Origin: Bacteroidales bacterium
GTDB taxonomy: Bacteria; Bacteroidota; Bacteroidia; Bacteroidales; VadinHA17
NCBI GenBank assembly: GCA_030692905.1
Contig: JAUYBT010000124.1
Coordinates: 1-22,522, forward strand
DNA length: 22,522 nucleotides
Direction: 5' to 3'
Shown here: positions 15,556-22,522 of the stretch, piece by piece
Layout of the letters: each line of letters begins with the position of its first letter
How positions within the stretch are numbered: the first letter of the stretch is position 1
The notes under the pieces: model-generated
What the model saw: the letters and a program-made list of their open reading frames with translations, nothing else
Told to the model about the DNA's origin: nothing
Databases searched by the model: none
Translations under genes and position numbers: made by a program

Positions 15556-16412
15556 TACAATATCATTTTCTCGATTGGAATTACTAAAATGCCTTCTGCT
15601 CCTGCCTCTTTTAATTGATTTATTCTAATCCAGAATTCATCCTCTTTTACAACTGAATGAAGGCTGTACCATCCTTTTTCAACAAGGGGAAGAATAGTGG
15701 GACTTTTCATACCAGGCAGTATACTGCAAATTTTTGGAATTGCAGATTCGGGTGCATTGAGTAATATATATTTGTTCTCTTTTGCATTTTTCACAGCCCT
15801 GATCCTGAAAAGAAAGCTGGTTAAAATTTCCTGTTTTTCCCTGCTCAGGTTTTTGTTTCCAATAATAACTGCCTGACTCTTCAGAATAGTCTCAACTTCA
15901 TGTAATCCATTGGTAAGCAGGGTACTGCCTGAGCTTACAATGTCGCATACTGCATCAGCCAAACCAATACCCGGGGCAATTTCTACACTACCGCTGATCT
16001 CTTCAATTTCAGCAGTTATTTTATTTTTTTTGAAGAAATCGGAGAGAATCTTCGGGTAGCTGGTGGCCACCTTTTTATTTATGAAATATCCCAGTCCGGG
16101 ATAGGTCTCTTCCTTGGGTATTGCAAGGCTAAGACGACATTGAGCAAAACCAAGTTGTTCTATGATGTTGACATCCTTGTTCTTTTCATAAACCATGTTT
16201 TCTCCAAGAATTCCTATGTCGGCGACCTGCTGCTCAACGTATTGAGGGATATCATCATCTCTCAGGAAAAGAACTTCCACAGGAAAATTCTGAGCTGTGG
16301 TTTTTAAAACACTGATCCCGTTCGAGAATTTTATTCCACATTCTTCCAACAACTTTTTTGAGTTTTCACTCAGCCGTCCGCTTTTTTGAATCGCAATTTT
16401 CAGTTCACTCAT
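15555..16412 (-). CDS. hisG: ATP phosphoribosyltransferase, long form
   Basis: HisG catalyses the first, committed step: ATP and PRPP to phosphoribosyl-ATP. At 285 residues it is the long hexameric form, with a C-terminal ACT-like domain (about 210-285) that binds histidine for feedback inhibition, and so needs no HisZ. The N-terminus AIQKSGRLSENS and the PRPP loop SVEIAPGIGLADAVCDIVSSGSTL (about 142-165; EIAPG, then DIVSSGSTL) match the family. It is first in an eight-gene overlapping operon. Upstream are a His-rich leader peptide and a terminator hairpin, so the operon appears to be controlled both by attenuation and by feedback on this enzyme. Confidence 0.97.
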   Translation of the reverse strand: MSELKIAIQKSGRLSENSKKLLEECGIKFSNGISVLKTTAQNFPVEVLFLRDDDIPQYVEQQVADIGILGENMVYEKNKDVNIIEQLGFAQCRLSLAIPKEETYPGLGYFINKKVATSYPKILSDFFKKNKITAEIEEISGSVEIAPGIGLADAVCDIVSSGSTLLTNGLHEVETILKSQAVIIGNKNLSREKQEILTSFLFRIRAVKNAKENKYILLNAPESAIPKICSILPGMKSPTILPLVEKGWYSLHSVVKEDEFWIRINQLKEAGAEGILVIPIEKMIL

Positions 16413-16456
16413 TTTTCTTTTTCAGATGTGTCTGAGCAAACCTGCCGGGAAATGAA

Positions 16457-16485
16457 AAACCCGCCTGATCTGCTCAAACGGGTTT
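16457..16485 (-). terminator. Attenuator terminator of the his leader
   Basis: On the minus strand AAACCCG (16485-16479) pairs with CGGGTTT (16463-16457) around a 15-nt loop, and the 3' arm runs into a T-run (CGGGTTTTT). The loop contains TGA/TCA that could extend pairing. It lies 27 nt after the leader ORF stop and 44 nt before hisG. A segment of the leader, TTGCTC (16534-16529), is complementary (one G-U pair) to GAGCAG in the loop (16475-16470), a possible competing fold. Stem and T-run are seen; the switch is inferred. Confidence 0.8.
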
Positions 16486-16512
16486 ATGATATTTTAGTTT
16501 ATACACATATCA

Positions 16513-16569
16513 CTATTTCCTCGCCTGAGAGCAAGTATGAGAATGATGATGTGAAGTTTTATAACTCAT
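16513..16569 (-). CDS. his leader peptide (18 aa, HHHSH)
   Basis: This short ORF encodes MSYKTSHHHSHTCSQARK and ends in TAG. Four His codons out of five consecutive positions (16551-16537), directly upstream of a terminator hairpin and hisG, are the classical mark of a histidine attenuation leader, as in enteric hisL, although the peptide is otherwise unrelated. Scarcity of charged tRNA-His would stall ribosomes here and favour read-through into the his operon. The ATG at 16569 is about 13 nt from the predicted transcription start near 16582. Confidence 0.92.
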   Translation of the reverse strand: MSYKTSHHHSHTCSQARK

Positions 16570-16587
16570 TTCTTTAAATTATAAATG

Positions 16588-16620
16588 CAAAGGTAGCAAA
16601 AAATTAATAAATATTACAAA
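16588..16620 (-). promoter_or_regulatory. Bacteroidota-type promoter for the his leader and operon
   Basis: On the minus strand the -7 box TACCTTTG (16595-16588) matches TAnnTTTG and a -33 TTTG lies at 16620-16617, with 21 nt between them, within the known range. It lies in the gap after leuB, so the his operon has its own promoter rather than relying on read-through from the leu genes. Confidence 0.75.
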
Positions 16621-16657
16621 ACATTCTAAAAATCAAATTATTTTTTTGAAAGTTTTA

Positions 16658-16681
16658 CCCCCCAACCCCCCCAATGGGGGG
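16658..16681. repeat. C/G-run hairpin between leuB and the his promoter
   Basis: Three homopolymer runs (six C, seven C, six G) are separated by AA and AAT. CCCCCC (16667-16672) and GGGGGG (16676-16681) form a 6-bp hairpin with a 3-nt loop, flanked by short complementary AAAG/CTTT. It lies 17 nt past the leuB stop. It could be part of the leuB terminator, but no U-tract follows directly, or a degenerate member of the interspersed palindromic repeats common in Bacteroidota. The minus strand has runs of G that might form other structures. Confidence 0.5.
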
Positions 16682-16697
16682 CTTTGAATAGAAAATA

Positions 16698-17759
16698 TTA
16701 AATTCTTTCAGCAACCAGATCTCCAACTTCGGTAGTTGAATATCCCATCCGACCGGCTCCCATGTCTTTTAATTTGTTAGCTGTTACATCCATAATAGCG
16801 TTTTCGATAGCACGGGCAGCTTTTTCTTCGCCCAGGTGATCAAGCATCAAAGCGCCGCATGAAATAGAAGCCAGTGGATTAATAACATTTTTCCCTGTAT
16901 ATTTTGGAGCAGAACCACCAATAGGCTCAAACATCGAAACACCTTCAGGATTAATATTACCACCTGCTGCAATACCCATTCCTCCCTGAGTAATGGCTCC
17001 GAGGTCGGTTATTATATCTCCAAACATGTTGCCTGTAACAATTACATCGAACCATTCGGGATTTTTAACCATCCACATGCAGGTTGCATCTACATGATAG
17101 TACTCGCGAATAATTTCGGGATAATCGGCTTTCCCGATTTCATGAAATGCCCTTTCCCAAAGATCATAAACATAAGTTAATACATTGGTTTTTCCGCAAA
17201 GGGCAAGAGTATTTTTCTTTTTTCTTTTTCTTGTGTATTCAAAAGCATACCGCAGACAACGTTCAACCTGCATGCGGGTATATACCATATTTTGAACTGC
17301 AACTTCATGTGGAGTGCCTTTCATGCTAACACCGCCAATACCTGTATATAAATCGCCTGTATTTTCCCTGACAACTACATAATCTATATGCTCCGGCCCT
17401 TTATCTTTAAGGGGGGTGGCCACGCCAGGGTATAGTTTAATCGGACGAAGATTAATATATTGATCCAGATCAAAACGTAGTTTAAGAAGAATTCCTTTTT
17501 CAAGAATACCTGGTTTTACATCCGGATGTCCGATAGCGCCCAAAAATATAGAATCAAACTTTTTTAATTGCTCTGATGCAGAATCCGGAAGTACTTCACC
17601 TGTTCTCAGATAACGATCTCCTCCAAAATCGAACTCTTCGTAATTAAGTTTAAATCCAAACTTTGCAGCAACGGCACTAAGTACTTTTTTACCTTCCCTG
17701 ACAACTTCAGGACCGGTACCATCTCCAGGTATAACGGCAATATTGTATGATTTGCTCAT
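16698..17759 (-). CDS. leuB: 3-isopropylmalate dehydrogenase (LeuB family, type-2-like)
   Basis: This 353-residue beta-decarboxylating dehydrogenase should oxidise 3-isopropylmalate with NAD+ and, in this operon, probably also the 3-methylmalate of the citramalate route. PGDGTGPE (11-18), substrate arginines R95, R105 and R131, the catalytic pair Y138 and K190, metal aspartates D224, D248 and D252, and the NAD loop EPIGGSAPKYTGK (278-290) are visible. The sequence is not the usual RELTGGxYFG form of Bacteroides: it has VVVRENTGDLYTG (128-140) and ILEKGILLKLRFDLDQYINLRP, closer to actinobacterial and other 'type 2' LeuB. Homologous tartrate or homoisocitrate dehydrogenases are alternatives, but operon context favours LeuB. 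It lies 55 nt after cimA. Confidence 0.88.
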   Translation of the reverse strand: MSKSYNIAVIPGDGTGPEVVREGKKVLSAVAAKFGFKLNYEEFDFGGDRYLRTGEVLPDSASEQLKKFDSIFLGAIGHPDVKPGILEKGILLKLRFDLDQYINLRPIKLYPGVATPLKDKGPEHIDYVVVRENTGDLYTGIGGVSMKGTPHEVAVQNMVYTRMQVERCLRYAFEYTRKRKKKNTLALCGKTNVLTYVYDLWERAFHEIGKADYPEIIREYYHVDATCMWMVKNPEWFDVIVTGNMFGDIITDLGAITQGGMGIAAGGNINPEGVSMFEPIGGSAPKYTGKNVINPLASISCGALMLDHLGEEKAARAIENAIMDVTANKLKDMGAGRMGYSTTEVGDLVAERI

Positions 17760-17814
17760 AAGTTTATTTCTATATATGGTTATTTATTTGAAACGTAATA
17801 ATAGTATATTCGAT

Positions 17815-19365
17815 TTACATTTTAACAAAAGAATGCTTATATTCTTTCTCTTTCAGTCCTTCAATAATATTCAACATTTTCTCAGTGGCTTTTATGGCTG
17901 ATTCAGTCTGGTCAGCATCCAACCCTCTTGTCTTGAATTCCTTTCCATTGAAATCCCATGTAATTACTGTCTCAACCAGTGCATCAGTTGCTCCACCGGG
18001 AGGTATTGATACCTGATAATCAGTCAGTAACGGATATTGTTTACCGAGCTTGTCATAAATTACCCTTAATGCCTTCATAAATGCATCATACTGACCATCG
18101 CCAGAAGAAGTTTCCTGGTATAAATTACCATCAATTTCGATCTGGACATTTGCAGAAGGTTTTAAGCCGTATGAGAGGGAGAGAGAATAGTTTTTAATAA
18201 AGATCTTATAATTGATCTGTTCGTTACCAAGCACATCTGCAATAATAAAGGGAAGATCCTCTGTGGTTACATTTTCTTTTTTATCACCAAGTTCAATTAC
18301 TCTCTGTGTTACTTTAGTGAGCGATTCCGGATTAAGAAATAATCCGAACTCTTCAAGATTTTTTCTGACAGTTGCTTTGCCTGACTGTTTGCCAAGGGTA
18401 TATTTTCTTTTTCTACCGAATCGTTCAGGAAGGAGGTTATTATAATAAAGGTTGTCTTTACTATCGCCATCAGCGTGAATGCCTGAAGTCTGTGTAAAAA
18501 CATTCTCACCGATAAGAGGCTTATTCACCGGGATACGTATTCCGCTGAATGTCTCGACTATTTTGCTTGCTTTGGTTATCTCATATTCATTTATCCCTGT
18601 TTCTGTATCAAGCTGATCGTGCAGAACCCCAATCACACTGGAAAGAGGAGCATTCCCTGCCCTTTCTCCGAGCCCGTTAACAGTTGTATGAATACCTTTA
18701 ATACCTGCTTTAACTGCTGAAAATACATTGGCAACGGCCAGATCGTAATCGTTATGTGCATGAAAATCAAAATGAAGCGATGGGTGTTGGTCAATAATCT
18801 TTTTACAGAACGTAAAGGTCTGTTCAGGGTTAAGAATACCGAGGGTATCAGGAAGCATGAATCTTTCAATATTTTCATTCTTTAACGAATCCAGCATATA
18901 TAAAACATACTCTTCCGAATGGATCATTCCGTTCGACCAATCCTCGAGATAGATATTTACCTGCATATCAAATGCTTCAGCCTTCCTTATAATTTCTTTA
19001 ATATCACTTACATGCTTTTCGGGCGTTTTTCTCAATTGTTTCTCGAGATGTCGCAGCGACCCCTTGCAAAGAAGGTTGATAACATTTCCTCCTGCATCTT
19101 TTATCCAGTTAAGTGAAATCTCTCCGTCAACAAAACCAAGTACCTCGACTTTCCTGTGGAGATTGTTGTGACGGGCCCAATCCGTAATTTGCCTGATAGC
19201 TTCAAATTCACCAGTTGATACGAGTGCTGATGCTACTTCAATGCGGTCAACTTTTAAGTCTTTCAGAAGAAGTTTGGCTATATGGAGTTTTTCGAGCGGT
19301 GAGTACGACACTCCCTGGGTTTGTTCTCCATCCCTGAGGGTAGTATCCATTATTTCAACTCTCAT
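17815..19365 (-). CDS. cimA: Citramalate synthase
   Basis: CimA condenses pyruvate with acetyl-CoA to (R)-citramalate, which LeuCD and LeuB can convert to 2-oxobutyrate for isoleucine without threonine deaminase. The 516-residue protein has an N-terminal TIM barrel (TTLRDGEQ at 8-15, GFVDG at 77-81, NIYLEDWSNG at 137-146, FHAHNDYD at 201-208, NGLGERAGN at 230-238), a linker with SGIHADGD and LGKQSGKA, and a C-terminal LeuA-type regulatory domain (about 390-510) for allosteric feedback. Every pyruvate-pocket residue I recall from Leptospira CimA is present at a constant offset of five: R11, D12, L76, L99, Y139, E141, T174, H202 and H204. It overlaps leuD by 4 nt (ATGA). Often annotated simply as a second LeuA; the pocket argues otherwise. 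Confidence 0.88.
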   Translation of the reverse strand: MRVEIMDTTLRDGEQTQGVSYSPLEKLHIAKLLLKDLKVDRIEVASALVSTGEFEAIRQITDWARHNNLHRKVEVLGFVDGEISLNWIKDAGGNVINLLCKGSLRHLEKQLRKTPEKHVSDIKEIIRKAEAFDMQVNIYLEDWSNGMIHSEEYVLYMLDSLKNENIERFMLPDTLGILNPEQTFTFCKKIIDQHPSLHFDFHAHNDYDLAVANVFSAVKAGIKGIHTTVNGLGERAGNAPLSSVIGVLHDQLDTETGINEYEITKASKIVETFSGIRIPVNKPLIGENVFTQTSGIHADGDSKDNLYYNNLLPERFGRKRKYTLGKQSGKATVRKNLEEFGLFLNPESLTKVTQRVIELGDKKENVTTEDLPFIIADVLGNEQINYKIFIKNYSLSLSYGLKPSANVQIEIDGNLYQETSSGDGQYDAFMKALRVIYDKLGKQYPLLTDYQVSIPPGGATDALVETVITWDFNGKEFKTRGLDADQTESAIKATEKMLNIIEGLKEKEYKHSFVKM

Positions 19366-19964
19366 TTTACCAGGTTTTTATTGTTCTCATAACCAGTTAT
19401 TAAACTTTTCATACTCAAAAGAAAATCGATATCATCGAGTCCTTTAAGGAGACACTCTTTTTTATATGGATTGATCCCGAATCTGACGGAATCTCCGGTA
19501 GGAATTATTGTAAATATCTGTTTTTCAAGATCTATTTTGACTTTTGTGGCGGGGTTCTTTTGTATCAGGCACTGAAGTTTTATAAGAAGTTCTTCAGATA
19601 TTACAACAGGCAGAAGTCCATTATTAAGTGAATTATTCATGAAAATATCGGCGAAAAAGCTCGATACCACTGCCCTGAATCCATAGTCAAAGATAGCCCA
19701 GACAGCATGTTCACGACTAGATCCGCTCCCGAAATTTTTTCCGGCAACCAGGACCTTACCGCTGAATTTTGGATTATTCAGAATAAAATCACTGTTTTTC
19801 TCACCTGTTTTCAAATATCTCCAGTCGCGGAAAAGATTGTTTCCGAAGCCTTCCCTTGAAGTGGCGCTTAAAAATCTTGCCGGGATAATCTGATCAGTAT
19901 CCACATTTTCAAATGGTAGCGGAACACAGGTTGACTCGAGAAAATCAAATTTAACTTTTGGCAT
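19362..19964 (-). CDS. leuD: 3-isopropylmalate dehydratase small subunit
   Basis: LeuD is the swivelling-domain subunit that pairs with LeuC to isomerise 2- to 3-isopropylmalate (and citramalate to 3-methylmalate). In 200 residues it shows NVDTDQIIPARF (20-31) and GKNFGSGSSREHAVWA (75-90), the substrate-binding swivel motif. The length is typical of the bacterial form. It begins 6 nt after leuC and its stop overlaps the cimA start (ATGA), so the dehydratase subunits are made together and coupled to citramalate synthase. Confidence 0.96.
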   Translation of the reverse strand: MPKVKFDFLESTCVPLPFENVDTDQIIPARFLSATSREGFGNNLFRDWRYLKTGEKNSDFILNNPKFSGKVLVAGKNFGSGSSREHAVWAIFDYGFRAVVSSFFADIFMNNSLNNGLLPVVISEELLIKLQCLIQKNPATKVKIDLEKQIFTIIPTGDSVRFGINPYKKECLLKGLDDIDFLLSMKSLITGYENNKNLVK

Positions 19965-19970
19965 ATCAGA

Positions 19971-21395
19971 TTATATTTTGACGTTTTTTTCTTCGGTAAT
20001 AAATTCACGGGGATCGGATATCTTTCCGGTTATTGCTGCAGCAGCTGCTGTAAAAGGACTTGCAAGCAAGGTCCTTGCACCCGGGCCCTGTCTTCCCTCA
20101 AAGTTTCTGTTTGAAGTTGAAACCGTATATTTCCCCTGAGGTATCTTATCCTCGTTCATCGCGAGACAGGAGGAACAACCAGGTTGTCTCACTTCGAAGC
20201 CTGCATTTTTTAATACTTCTATCAAGCCTTCAGAAGCCATTTGTTCCTCAACCTTTTTTGAGCCTGGAACGATCAATGCTGTGATATTAGCGGCTTTTTT
20301 TCGTCCCCTGATGATTTGTGCAAATGCCCGGAAGTCTTCGATTCTTCCATTTGTGCAACTCCCTATAAATACATAATCTATGGGGTGGCCAAGAAGCTTC
20401 ATTCCAGGCTTAAGGCCCATATACTCAAGTGATTTCAAATACGATGAAGATGCTTCTTTATTTTTATCTTCTGCCATCGGAATTGAGCCGTCGATTGCCA
20501 TTCCCATACCAGGGTTAGTTCCATAAGTGATCATAGGTTTGATTAAACCGGCATCAAATTCCAATTCATGGTCGAAGGAGGCATGAGGATCACTTTTAAG
20601 ATTTTTCCACTGATTAACAGATGATTCCAGGTCGTCTATTCCGGGTATTGAAGGAAGTTTTCTCAGATAATCGAAAGTAGTTTCATCAGGTGCTATTAAT
20701 CCCCCACGTGCTCCCATTTCAATGCTCATATTGCATATTGTCATCCTCGCTTCCATGCTCAGACTTTTTATTGCTGAACCGCTAAATTCAACAAAATAGC
20801 CTGTTGCCCCACCTGTCGAAATCTCTGAGATGATATACATGATTATATCTTTCGAAGTCACGCCTTTATGAAGGTTACCATTAACGGTAATTCTCATCTT
20901 TTTGGGTTTAGGCTGAAGTATGCACTGGGTTGCCAGAACCATCTCAACTTCACTTGTTCCGATACCGAAAGCTATCGTCCCAAATGCGCCATGGGTCGAA
21001 GTATGACTGTCACCACAAACGATTGTCATTCCAGGGAGGGTGTAACCCAGCTCGGGACCAATAACATGGACAATACCGTTTTTTGGATGGTTTAGACCGA
21101 ACAACTCTATTCCATATTTACTGCAATTTTCACTCAGTCTTTCAACCTGGTTACGGGATAATTCGTCCATGATCTGCAGATGCTGATCTTTAGTCGGAAT
21201 GTTATGGTCGGCAGTTGCGATTGTTTTGCCGGGCCGGAATACAGGAATGCCACGCTCTTTCAGACCAATAAATGCCTGTGGACTGGTAACCTCGTGGATA
21301 TAATGCCGGTCGATGTAAAGAATATCTGGACCATCTTCAATAGAATGTACCATATGTCCATCCCAGATTTTATCAAAAAGTGTGTTCGAATTCAA
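19971..21395 (-). CDS. leuC: 3-isopropylmalate dehydratase large subunit
   Basis: LeuC is the aconitase-family subunit carrying the [4Fe-4S] cluster. The cluster cysteines are C347 (GSCTNGR), C407 and C410 (PGCSSC), the same numbers as in E. coli. CGDSHTSTHGAFG (127-139) and TADHNIPTK (61-69) are also clear. It has 474 residues against about 466 in E. coli. The only usable start is a TTG at 21395: an in-frame TGA lies just upstream (21410-21408), no ATG or GTG lies between them, and the family N-terminus (NTLFDKIWD) begins three codons after the TTG. That TTG is the last of several in an 8-bp tandem repeat. It lies 30 nt after leuA and 6 nt before leuD. Confidence 0.95.
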   Translation of the reverse strand: MNSNTLFDKIWDGHMVHSIEDGPDILYIDRHYIHEVTSPQAFIGLKERGIPVFRPGKTIATADHNIPTKDQHLQIMDELSRNQVERLSENCSKYGIELFGLNHPKNGIVHVIGPELGYTLPGMTIVCGDSHTSTHGAFGTIAFGIGTSEVEMVLATQCILQPKPKKMRITVNGNLHKGVTSKDIIMYIISEISTGGATGYFVEFSGSAIKSLSMEARMTICNMSIEMGARGGLIAPDETTFDYLRKLPSIPGIDDLESSVNQWKNLKSDPHASFDHELEFDAGLIKPMITYGTNPGMGMAIDGSIPMAEDKNKEASSSYLKSLEYMGLKPGMKLLGHPIDYVFIGSCTNGRIEDFRAFAQIIRGRKKAANITALIVPGSKKVEEQMASEGLIEVLKNAGFEVRQPGCSSCLAMNEDKIPQGKYTVSTSNRNFEGRQGPGARTLLASPFTAAAAAITGKISDPREFITEEKNVKI

Positions 21396-21422
21396 ATTTT
21401 CAAATTTTCAAATTTTCAAATT
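21393..21422. repeat. 8-bp tandem repeat at the leuC start
   Basis: The unit CAAATTTT repeats three times in full (21393-21400, 21401-21408, 21409-21416) plus six bases of a fourth. It fills nearly the whole leuA-leuC gap, and its last copy contributes the TTG start codon of leuC on the minus strand. Repeats of this kind can change copy number by slipped-strand mispairing. Confidence 0.85.
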
Positions 21423-21425
21423 CTT

Positions 21426-22522
21426 CTATTGTATTTTTGCAATAGCATCGATGAAGGCTTCAACCGAAGCAGTAATAATATCGGTATTAGCAGAGAAACC
21501 GTAATACATCTTTCCCTGGTGTTCAATCTGTATATGAACCTTACCGAGATCATCGCTGCCTTTAGTTATTGCCTGAATCAGGAATTCTTCGAGATGCACT
21601 GTTTTGCTGATCAGGTGTTTAACAGCTGTAAAAGCTGCGTCGATTGGTCCGTTACCTGATGCAGTTGAATAATGGACTTCTCCATTAATTTTCATACCGA
21701 CAGTTGCTACAGGAATTAATGATTTCCCACAAGAGACCTGCAGGAGATCGAGCTTAAGTGATTTTTCTCCCTGGAAAACGACACCGGCAAGTATTCTGAT
21801 ATCTTCATCGTTGATCTCTTTTTTTTTATCTGCCAGAGTAAGAAAGCGATGGTAAATATCGTCAATTTCCTCTTTCCCAAATTTGAATCCGAGCAGTTCA
21901 AGGCGATGATTCAGAGCAGCCCTGCCACTACGGGCGGTAAGGATTATTGAAGACTCCCGTATTCCGACTTCAACAGGATCAATGATCTCATAGTTTTCCC
22001 TGTTTTTCAGAACGCCATCCTGGTGAATACCAGAAGAGTGTGAAAAGGCGTTTCTTCCTACGATAGCTTTGTTTGCCTGGACGGGCATGCTCATGAGGTT
22101 TGAAACCAGCCGGCTTGTACTGAAGATCAGTTTTGTGTTGATGTCGGTTCTCAAGTTAAGGTTATGGTGACTTTTAAGGATTATAGCTATCTCTTCGAGA
22201 GCTGCGTTACCGGCTCTCTCACCGACACCGTTAATTGTAACCTCAACCTGTCTTGCTCCGTTTATAATACCCATCATGGTATTGGCTGTTGCCATTCCAA
22301 GATCGTTATGACAATGGGTTGAGATGATGGCTTTGTCGATATTAGGAACATTCTCTTTAAGGTACCTGATCTTCGCACCGTATTCCTCAGGCAGACAATA
22401 ACCAGTTGTATCAGGAATATTAACAACAGTAGCACCTGCCTTTATTACAGCTTCGATAACCTTTGCAAGGTATTCGTTCTCACTTCGTCCTGCATCCTCG
22501 GCATAGAATTCCACATCATCCA
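21426..22522 (-). CDS. leuA: 2-isopropylmalate synthase, partial (N-terminus outside window)
   Basis: LeuA condenses 2-oxoisovalerate with acetyl-CoA, the committed leucine step. The frame is open to the window edge, and the first visible residues read DDVEFYAEDAGRSE, an internal LeuA motif, so about the first 130-140 residues are missing; the GTG at 22514 is not the real start. Visible are NIPDTTGY, the metal site STHCHNDLGMATANT, NGVGERAGNAA, SGIHQDGVLK and a C-terminal Leu-binding regulatory domain ending in a conserved IDAIAKIQ. The HQDGVLKN motif and overall pattern separate it from the neighbouring cimA (HADGDSKD). It is the first visible gene of leuA-leuC-leuD-cimA-leuB; the control region of the operon lies outside the window. 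Confidence 0.95.
   Translation of the reverse strand, partial: DDVEFYAEDAGRSENEYLAKVIEAVIKAGATVVNIPDTTGYCLPEEYGAKIRYLKENVPNIDKAIISTHCHNDLGMATANTMMGIINGARQVEVTINGVGERAGNAALEEIAIILKSHHNLNLRTDINTKLIFSTSRLVSNLMSMPVQANKAIVGRNAFSHSSGIHQDGVLKNRENYEIIDPVEVGIRESSIILTARSGRAALNHRLELLGFKFGKEEIDDIYHRFLTLADKKKEINDEDIRILAGVVFQGEKSLKLDLLQVSCGKSLIPVATVGMKINGEVHYSTASGNGPIDAAFTAVKHLISKTVHLEEFLIQAITKGSDDLGKVHIQIEHQGKMYYGFSANTDIITASVEAFIDAIAKIQ

Noticed and set aside
16386..16577. 63-codon plus-strand ORF upstream of hisG
   Set aside because: It is antisense to the his leader and attenuator; the leader explains the sequence better and no family features are seen.
17760..17814. Separate leader or attenuator for leuB in the 55-nt gap
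   Set aside because: No codon-biased ORF, hairpin or TAnnTTTG box is visible there.

Overview
The window is about 22.5 kb of AT-rich bacterial DNA, almost certainly from the Bacteroidota and probably a Bacteroidales-like environmental lineage. The evidence is gene content and order (a DAHP synthase-chorismate mutase fusion, bifunctional HisB and HisIE, and leuA-leuC-leuD-cimA-leuB in one run), three promoters of the Bacteroidota type (TTG/TTTG, then about 18-21 nt, then TAnnTTTG), little sign of Shine-Dalgarno sites, and a DUF6807/NIPSNAP/Gfo-Idh-MocA group. No tRNA, rRNA, CRISPR or transposase gene is visible, and no gene-free stretch exceeds 300 bases.

Layout. Positions 1-2162 (+ strand) hold the end of a Gfo/Idh/MocA oxidoreductase, a secreted DUF6807 ('PmoA family') protein and a secreted double NIPSNAP protein. 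Positions 2200-2340 hold a symmetric palindromic repeat, two 56-nt units head to head, between two convergent genes. Everything from 2387 to the end lies on the minus strand and makes amino acids. In transcription order: (i) leuA (cut by the window edge), leuC, leuD, citramalate synthase (cimA) and leuB, which should serve both leucine and the pyruvate route to isoleucine; (ii) hisG-D-C-B-H-A-F-IE, a complete histidine operon in which all seven junctions overlap; (iii) pheA, an aminotransferase, tyrA, DAHP synthase/chorismate mutase and aroA, for phenylalanine, tyrosine and chorismate; (iv) a stand-alone trpB of the TrpB2 type.

The most interesting result is in the gaps. Upstream of trpB, of pheA and of hisG lies the same three-part arrangement: a Bacteroidota promoter, a short leader ORF rich in codons for the end product, and a hairpin just before the first structural gene (with a clear U-tract at trpB and hisG, a broken one at pheA). 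The leader peptides contain W-S-W (trp), a dense Phe/Tyr run (phe/tyr) and HHHSH (his). These look like three independent ribosome-mediated transcription attenuators within 13 kb, none of which appears among the ORFs of 60 or more codons. A fourth may control the leu/ile operon, but its upstream region is outside the window.

Other points: the EPSP synthase has Leu and Met where E. coli has Thr97 and Pro101; the CimA carries the full set of pyruvate-pocket residues known from Leptospira; LeuB is not the usual Bacteroides type; and leuC has only a TTG start, set against an 8-bp tandem repeat. All functional calls come from reading motifs and from memory of the families; no database search was run.
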